This document shows, piece by piece, positions 59,001 to 64,000 of a stretch of 64,000 nucleotides of DNA. The notes under the pieces are model-generated. The model made no database searches and was not told the DNA's origin. It saw only the letters and a program-made list of their open reading frames with translations. Within the stretch, counting starts at the first letter, position 1. Each line of letters opens with the position of its first letter. This stretch comes from Phoronis australis (lineage: Eukaryota; Phoronida; Phoronidae), in contig NMRA01000226.1 in assembly GCA_002633005.1 (NCBI GenBank), positions 487,004 through 551,003 of the forward strand. The letters run 5' to 3'. The position numbers were made by a program, and so were the translations under genes.

Positions 59001-62000
59001 CAAATGACCAAAAGCTCAATTATGTGAGATAGCCTCGATGAGCTATTACTCTCAAACCACTGAACTGCAAGGTGTTTAGACTGACATAAAAGCAAATCAA
59101 TTTACTTGGTTCGCTATTGACAACTTCATTCTTGTAAGCACAAAAATGAAATCAGACGAACTTAATCTGTGATACCACAGTTTTGTAGTCATCCACCTGC
59201 GCAGGTACGGTTTTTCACATTAAGTGGGTAATCATTTTCACTAGCTTAGTAATCAGAAACGCTGCCACATTCTAATGTATCCTAAACCGTCTTTATGCAT
59301 ATCTACATGAGTGTTTGTTCTTCAGCATTGTCAACTGTAAAGGCAATCAGACATTTCGATAACGAAGAGGTAGATACAATAATGCCATTTCATAAAATGT
59401 TTTAATTTGATATTGCAAAAGCATTCATGGCTCAGGTAACTGTGGCCTTGATAGACTATAAACCTCATATTTCGTGTACAATGACATAAGAATTGGAACA
59501 CATCTCACGGAACTGCTTCAAATAGGCTAAATAACAGCACCTTATCGCCAGCACCAAAATCACACAAAGTACAGACAGTGGCTATATTACACACCTAAGC
59601 TGTTGACTGTCTGTGCCATCGTTGCTACTAAATGGCTTGACAATAAGCAGGAGAAGGCTGGCAGCCACTGGTGTGGGGGGAGATATCGTCTTCTCAAGAC
59701 TAGAGGGCACCCTAGTGTCAACTAGCACCTTCAAGTAATGGTAATACCCTGTAATGAAATGAGCACATATAGACAAAATGAGCATACACAGAGGGCATGC
59801 TCTGATGCCATGATAATATAAATTGAGACAAAATTATAGCAATTTGCATAAAAGTATCAAATCATCTTATAACATAGTCAGATTGGAAACAAATTCTGAG
59901 CTCTGGAAGGAATAAAATGCTTTTTAAGTTGGAATTTTATTTAGCCGCACAAACTGCCACTTTAAAAAAGTAGTCTAGTTCCATGACCAAACACTAGATG
60001 GAGTTATTAGATGATGCTTAGAGTCTAATGTATCTACATGTTTATTCAATATTAACATGCTGTTTATAATTTTCACCCACTCAACGTCAAAACATGTGTT
60101 TGGACAGAATACTTAAATTGAAGCTCTCCATCGTTTTTAACTGGCTCATTTTAAAAAAGAAAAATCGTAAAATACAGATTGAAATCATACAAACTTGGTA
60201 AACATCTTCTTCCCTCGATGCTCACGCATTCTCACTAACAGTGCAAATTTTATCAAGGCAACAACTTCGTACTTCGCTACTCATGCAATGTAATTTTTTT
60301 CTCATGAAAACATCTTTTGCCAGCATTTTTTCTCCCTGTTATGAAATGCACATAATTCTGATTCATTATACCAAGCATGCGCCTTCTGTCAAAGACTGAA
60401 TAGTACTGTAGATAACAGGAAAATGAGAAATTAAAGAACACTTTTCCTGAGAACACCCTGAAGTTTGTGAGCAACAACGATGCTCTACCAAAAATGACAA
60501 ATCCCGGTGTTAAGACTCAAGAGTGCCAAGGGGATGTCAGCACCCACTTACCATTTAATACCAAATAGTGAAGTATTCTGCAGACGATAGCCTCAGCCGT
60601 CATGCCAGAGCCAACAACTGAATATGTCTCTGGGTCAGTGTATACCTCCAACATTCTCATAGGGATGGCTATGGGTTGACTGACACCATTTTCTGCCAAG
60701 CCTCTGCAGGTAATAAAAAGTGTGGCATCAATTTGAAAACAAAGGCTAATGAAAACAGCAACAGTCACTTAAAAAAGGTCCTGCCTTTTGAGAACCAGTT
60801 TTCCCCATTGAATTATTGGCATCAAAATGATTTTCAAAATTCAGGACCCCTACAAATGACTATTGCCATGAATGCAATCAAGAGAAGACATTTGCAAACA
60901 CTGGCAGCTGCTCATAGCAAACACAGACTTCCAGTGCCATCTGCTGTCATGTTACTATGATATTCGCAGCACCTAGTGTGCTTTTGACCTCATGAAAAAA
61001 ATGTTCATCGCTCAAAAAGAAAACAACAAACAGATGGCTATGACACTCCATTCAATATGCGTAAAACGGTACATGACAGTGTGCTCAACATGCAGCCACT
61101 ATGATTTTTATCTCAGATACAAAACATACACACCAAGTTCTTCAGTGTTGACAAATTGCACATAAGTGCTAACAAAGGATAAACAAAGGCCTCTTTATAG
61201 TTTAGCAATGCGTTATGATACTCTGAATTTCACTGTCAATGCAATTTACAGTTTTTACAATTTATAAATGACCAATCTACATACTGCAAACATAGCAACA
61301 GCAGCCTGCTGATACGGTGGATGGTTTGATCAGGAGCCTTCACCACAGTGGACAATGCTTCATTTCTCTGCTTTATCAATACCTGACACAACCAGAGCTG
61401 TAATTAGAAAACGCAAATCAAAGCTCTTTATCACGATAAAGGGACCTTAAATAGAACACATAAATGTTAAAGCTTACTCAAAGAGGTAAATCGGTGAACT
61501 GCGTGTCAAGAGAATCAAGAGACTATGAAGTTCAATACATTTCTCGGACAAAACAACCAGCTAAACTATATCACACAAAGTCCATTTTGGTCACAACGTG
61601 ACCTGCATGTAGAGCCTGGTACAGAGCAATATTATTTATTATCATAAAAAATTACAAGGAATAACATGATGAACGTAAATATATTCATAGTTAGACTATA
61701 TATAGTTAGACCATAGTCCAATGTTTCGGTTCAGCCTCGAACCATTCTCAGGGTTACAAAGTAAGATGGTTGAAGACTGCATCGAAATGTTGGACTTCAG
61801 AATGTGTTGAAACTACAAATATATTTGTGTTCATTGTTTTATTCCGCATTAAACTTTGGCCAATTAAAATGCAACGTTTGAAAAATGATTTCTTTCAATG
61901 TTGAAAGATTCAACATCTTTAGGGATGATTTGAATAAACTGGATTGCGCTAAAATTGCTTCAGTGAAGGTTTCAATCAGAGAGAAAGAGAGCCAGAACAA

Positions 62001-62644
62001 GCTTGTTACAATGTTCTGTGCCAAATTCTCAATACAAGTCAAGTACAAAAACGACAACGTAGTTCAAGATGCCCGCAGATTCAAGATTGTTTGCATCATC
62101 CAGAAGCTACTTGAAACATAGCACACTTTCAGATGGTCTTCATGCCACAGGGACTCAAAGACATCCACTGCAGCAGGTATTACCATGACGCTAAATTAAA
62201 CCTCAAACAACAGGGAATGGAAAGACAGTCTCCATGGGGCAAACATCATACTCACAAGCCTTTCTTTGTCTTTGCTAGATTTGAAAAAGAATGTGATGCT
62301 GTGCAGCAGTGATGAGAGGTCACTGACTGGAACGGACGTCTTCTTTTGCACATCGTTTCTGACTTTGTCAAATAATGCACGGACTTGTACCTTTTGCTTG
62401 TCCCTGACCTTAGCTGATCTCCAGCATGCTTGAATCTTTACTGCACTTCTGATCTGATTCCTTAAGGCCTAGAACAAAGAAATCATTGATCTTCACAATT
62501 GATGAAACGGGTCAATTGGCTTGACAGTCTAGTTTATACTAAAACGATACACAATTGACAAAGTTTTGTTACAAGGCTTTTTAACGTTACCTCTCTTTGT
62601 ATTCTTGCATCTTGAGCTCTTAGTAGTAAAGCAGATTTCTGTTC
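41037..62644 (-). CDS. UBE3C: UBE3C: HECT-type E3 ubiquitin ligase
   Basis: Ortholog of UBE3C, the proteasome-associated HECT ligase that extends ubiquitin chains. Minus-strand exons: 62644-62591, 62468-62256, 61397-61285, 60703-60552, 59748-59595, 58605-58361, 57782-57649, 56748-56570, 56067-55981, 53918-53767, 53328-53135, 52200-52096, 48114-48020, 47212-47071, 46415-46171, 45226-45102, 44197-44008, 42850-42694, 41982-41852, 41207-41037. All are GT-AG and every junction keeps phase except across 52096/48114, where about 85 nt (one linker exon) is missing. The sum is 3038 nt; with the gaps the protein would be about 1060 aa (human about 1083). Recognisable blocks are IQ motif [67 protein letters not shown] and the end [16 protein letters not shown]. 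The catalytic Cys is encoded at 41136-41138, and the protein ends GAGFELS as in vertebrates. Exon 56748-56570 is divergent from the human region. The first exon is not inside the firm set. Confidence 0.93.
44463..44575 (+). repeat. Short hairpin-forming dispersed repeat, copy 1
   Basis: Contains CCCAACATTTTAAGAACCAG and, about 25 bases on, its near inverse CTGGTTCTCAAAATGTGGG, so the RNA or DNA would fold into a ~22-bp stem. Flanks CAGTCACTTA and AAATGACTATTGCC recur around a second copy at 60753-60875. Both lie in UBE3C introns. Confidence 0.65.
44897..44989 (+). repeat. Four-copy ~23-bp tandem repeat
   Basis: Four imperfect units of the form GTCAGCAATAACAGTAACGTAGG lie in a UBE3C intron. 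Units diverge by a few bases each. Confidence 0.75.
48575..48757 (+). repeat. Dispersed repeat, copy 2
   Basis: Partner of 26730-26908, sharing ATTTTTGCTCAAGTGAGAT and TTTTTCAGAAAT in the same orientation. It lies in the UBE3C intron that also holds the minisatellite. Confidence 0.6.
50945..51929 (+). repeat. ~1-kb minisatellite, 24-29 bp unit
   Basis: Some 35-40 imperfect tandem units. The common long form is CATAATGGTCATCAACATAA followed by TTTTGTCCG (29 bases); shorter forms replace ATCAACATAA with ATAATAA (26 bases). Short and long forms are clustered, as expected from unequal exchange. It is intronic in UBE3C. Confidence 0.95.
52663..53032. repeat. Direct duplication split by a single N
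   Basis: 52663-52846 and 52848-53032 are nearly identical, differing by about two substitutions, with one N at 52847. As at 10076, this looks like two haplotypes or overlapping contig ends kept side by side in assembly. It lies beside UBE3C exon 53135-53328 but contains no UBE3C sequence. Confidence 0.9.
55421..55927. mobile_element. ~507-bp MITE with inverted termini
   Basis: The left end is AGGGCCTTTCATACTAACG; the right end read inward is AAGGCCCTTTCATATTGAC. TAA flanks both sides. Those ends and a 3-bp TAA duplication are like PIF/Harbinger non-autonomous elements. Internally AGTATGAACGCTTAACTCCG occurs twice and GTCGACG motifs abound. No transposase. It sits in the UBE3C intron between exons 55981-56067 and 53767-53918. 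Confidence 0.75.
60753..60875 (+). repeat. Short hairpin-forming dispersed repeat, copy 2
   Basis: Related to 44463-44575: CAGTCACTTA, then GAGAACCAGTTTTC, a partial inverse TTTTCAAAATTC, and AAATGACTATTGCC. The stem is more degraded than in copy 1. Intronic in UBE3C. Confidence 0.55.
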
Positions 62645-63994
62645 CTGCAAAAACATGAAATTTGATTTTGAAATTGTGAGCACAGGACAAGCAATGTCTC
62701 GGTCTCTAATTTGGAGTTCAATGACAGCTCCATTATTCAGTGGAAGTAAAAATGTTCAACATTAAGTGAGTCTATGTGTCCCTTCTAGATCAGTCAAATA
62801 ATGTGGACCCAGTGTCATATCTGCATTCAGAATATACACCGTCTCAGTCTTGAATGTGCATATTTATTTGAAGAGTGCAATGCAATCGGTCAATTTTTTA
62901 GCCAACTTTGATTACTGTAACAGAGGATAGACCCTAGCACCTGACAAATAGTGCCGAAAATCTGTGACAGAGGGCTTGCAGATATCCACCTTAAATCATA
63001 ATTCAGTCAATTCATTCTGCCTTTTGGCTATTTGCCCTTTGGTATGTAAGCAAATGCACGCTGATATTCTTTAAAAAAAATATGAATAACCTGAATAAAC
63101 TGTGTTCTCCACAACCTGAAGATTCAGGGTGCAGTGTTAGCAACTTTAAGATATTCTTTAAAAAATGCTGAACAACCTGAATGAACAGTTATATTGACAT
63201 CTTTTTACTACATCGTTCACTACTTTAGCTGTGCTTTGTCATAACACAAATGACAAGAGTTAGATGACTATAGTACTCTTGTAACACAAGTCACAATACC
63301 AATAGGGCAATAGTCTGACCTGGCCTTATCCTTGGTACAAAGCTGTATAGTAAATATACAGCTTTGTGCCGATGTGGGTAAAAAAGTGGTAAGATGAAAT
63401 CTGACACAAAATTAGTGTCATTAAAAAACTAGTCTTCCTTGAGTAAACTAAATTATTTAACAAAGTTGGAAAAAATGGCGTTCTACTGTTATTCTGCTGC
63501 TTAAGTTGTGAAGCGATCTTTAGGGACGGCTTTCGGCGCCATGAAATATTGCATCACCTATTGGCCAGTTACTTTTTTGCCAATTCTTCAATCAACTGCT
63601 GTTCTTTGACGAGGTTGCGTACACGTCACAACAAATTATTGCAACTGGTTTCACTTCAATATAAGTTTTTAGAATTTTGATACCGAAAAACCGAATTTCA
63701 GAAGAAATTTTGCTGCTGCCAAGCTGTCATCATCTCCCGAGAGATGTTGCAAAACTTAGGAAATGGCGCGTGCACGTGTCACGAGCGTACTGTTTTCAAT
63801 ACGACGACATAACTTTTCTTTGTTAGAAAAGGTGGAGGATTACGCAAGAAAATGACGTTTATTAGATCGTTTTCCACTTAAACAGCTGTAACGGGCAAGG
63901 TGTCGTTTGATTCCCAGATTTTGCATGCAACCCGTCCGGTCTTTGGCTCTACAAGTTGATACAAGTTTCACGGCAATGAGACGAGCACAACTAC
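62645..63994 (-). other. UBE3C first intron (inferred)
   Basis: No exon is seen between the GAACAG exon at 62644 and the right edge. This is taken as the first coding intron. The sequence is AT-rich without recognised repeats. Confidence 0.5.
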
Positions 63995-64000
63995 CTTGGC
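63995..64000 (-). CDS. UBE3C: Possible 3' edge of UBE3C first coding exon
   Basis: The last six bases read GCCAAG|GTAGTT on the minus strand, a donor-like site after codons for Ala-Lys. The vertebrate first exon ends at a phase-0 junction after a Lys, and the next exon found here starts in phase 0. Only six bases are visible, so this is a weak guess. Confidence 0.2.

Overview
The window is nuclear DNA from an animal, most likely an invertebrate. Genes are split by GT-AG introns, intergenic space is AT-rich and full of small non-autonomous repeats, and the recognisable proteins are metazoan: KEAP1, a DM-domain (doublesex/mab-3) factor, a WSC/EGF-repeat protein and the HECT ligase UBE3C. UBE3C and KEAP1 align closely with the vertebrate proteins as I remember them. 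That suggests an invertebrate deuterostome (hemichordate, echinoderm or amphioxus), but the sequence alone does not settle the phylum. Single N characters at 10076 and 52847, each between near-identical direct copies, look like assembly joins.

Layout. 1-4636: no coding sequence recognised, probably the promoter, 5' exon and intron of KEAP1. 4637-9023 (+): KEAP1 in four coding exons, 589 aa, complete. 9024-17099: intergenic, with a repeat carrying CTCF-like motifs, an N-joined duplication and two small transposon-like elements. 17100-19619 (-): an intronless 839-aa gene of unknown family with a TATA box just upstream. 19660-24252: intergenic, with one more small element. 24253-27664 (-): a three-exon DMRT2-type gene that also carries a DMA-like domain. 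27880-35027: intergenic, with one more short element and a tRNA-like relic. 35028-37190 (-): an intronless secreted-type protein with WSC, EGF, coiled-coil and ten tandem EGF domains. 37515-38551 (+): three open, coding-looking segments that may belong to an unrecognised spliced gene. 41037-64000 (-): UBE3C, 20 internal and terminal exons placed by matching splice phase; one linker exon was not found and the first exon lies at or beyond the right edge. Its introns hold a ~1 kb minisatellite, a 500-bp MITE and several smaller repeats.

The genes do not form an operon or a shared pathway. KEAP1 (stress sensing, CUL3 adaptor) and UBE3C (proteasome-linked ligase) both act in ubiquitylation but lie over 30 kb apart on opposite strands. 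The most interesting points are a KEAP1 whose main electrophile-sensor cysteine is displaced, a DMRT2-type gene with a DMA-like domain, the orphan 839-aa gene, an unusual WSC-EGF-coiled-coil-EGF protein, CTCF-like motifs in a repeat, and the cryptic spliced gene near 38 kb.
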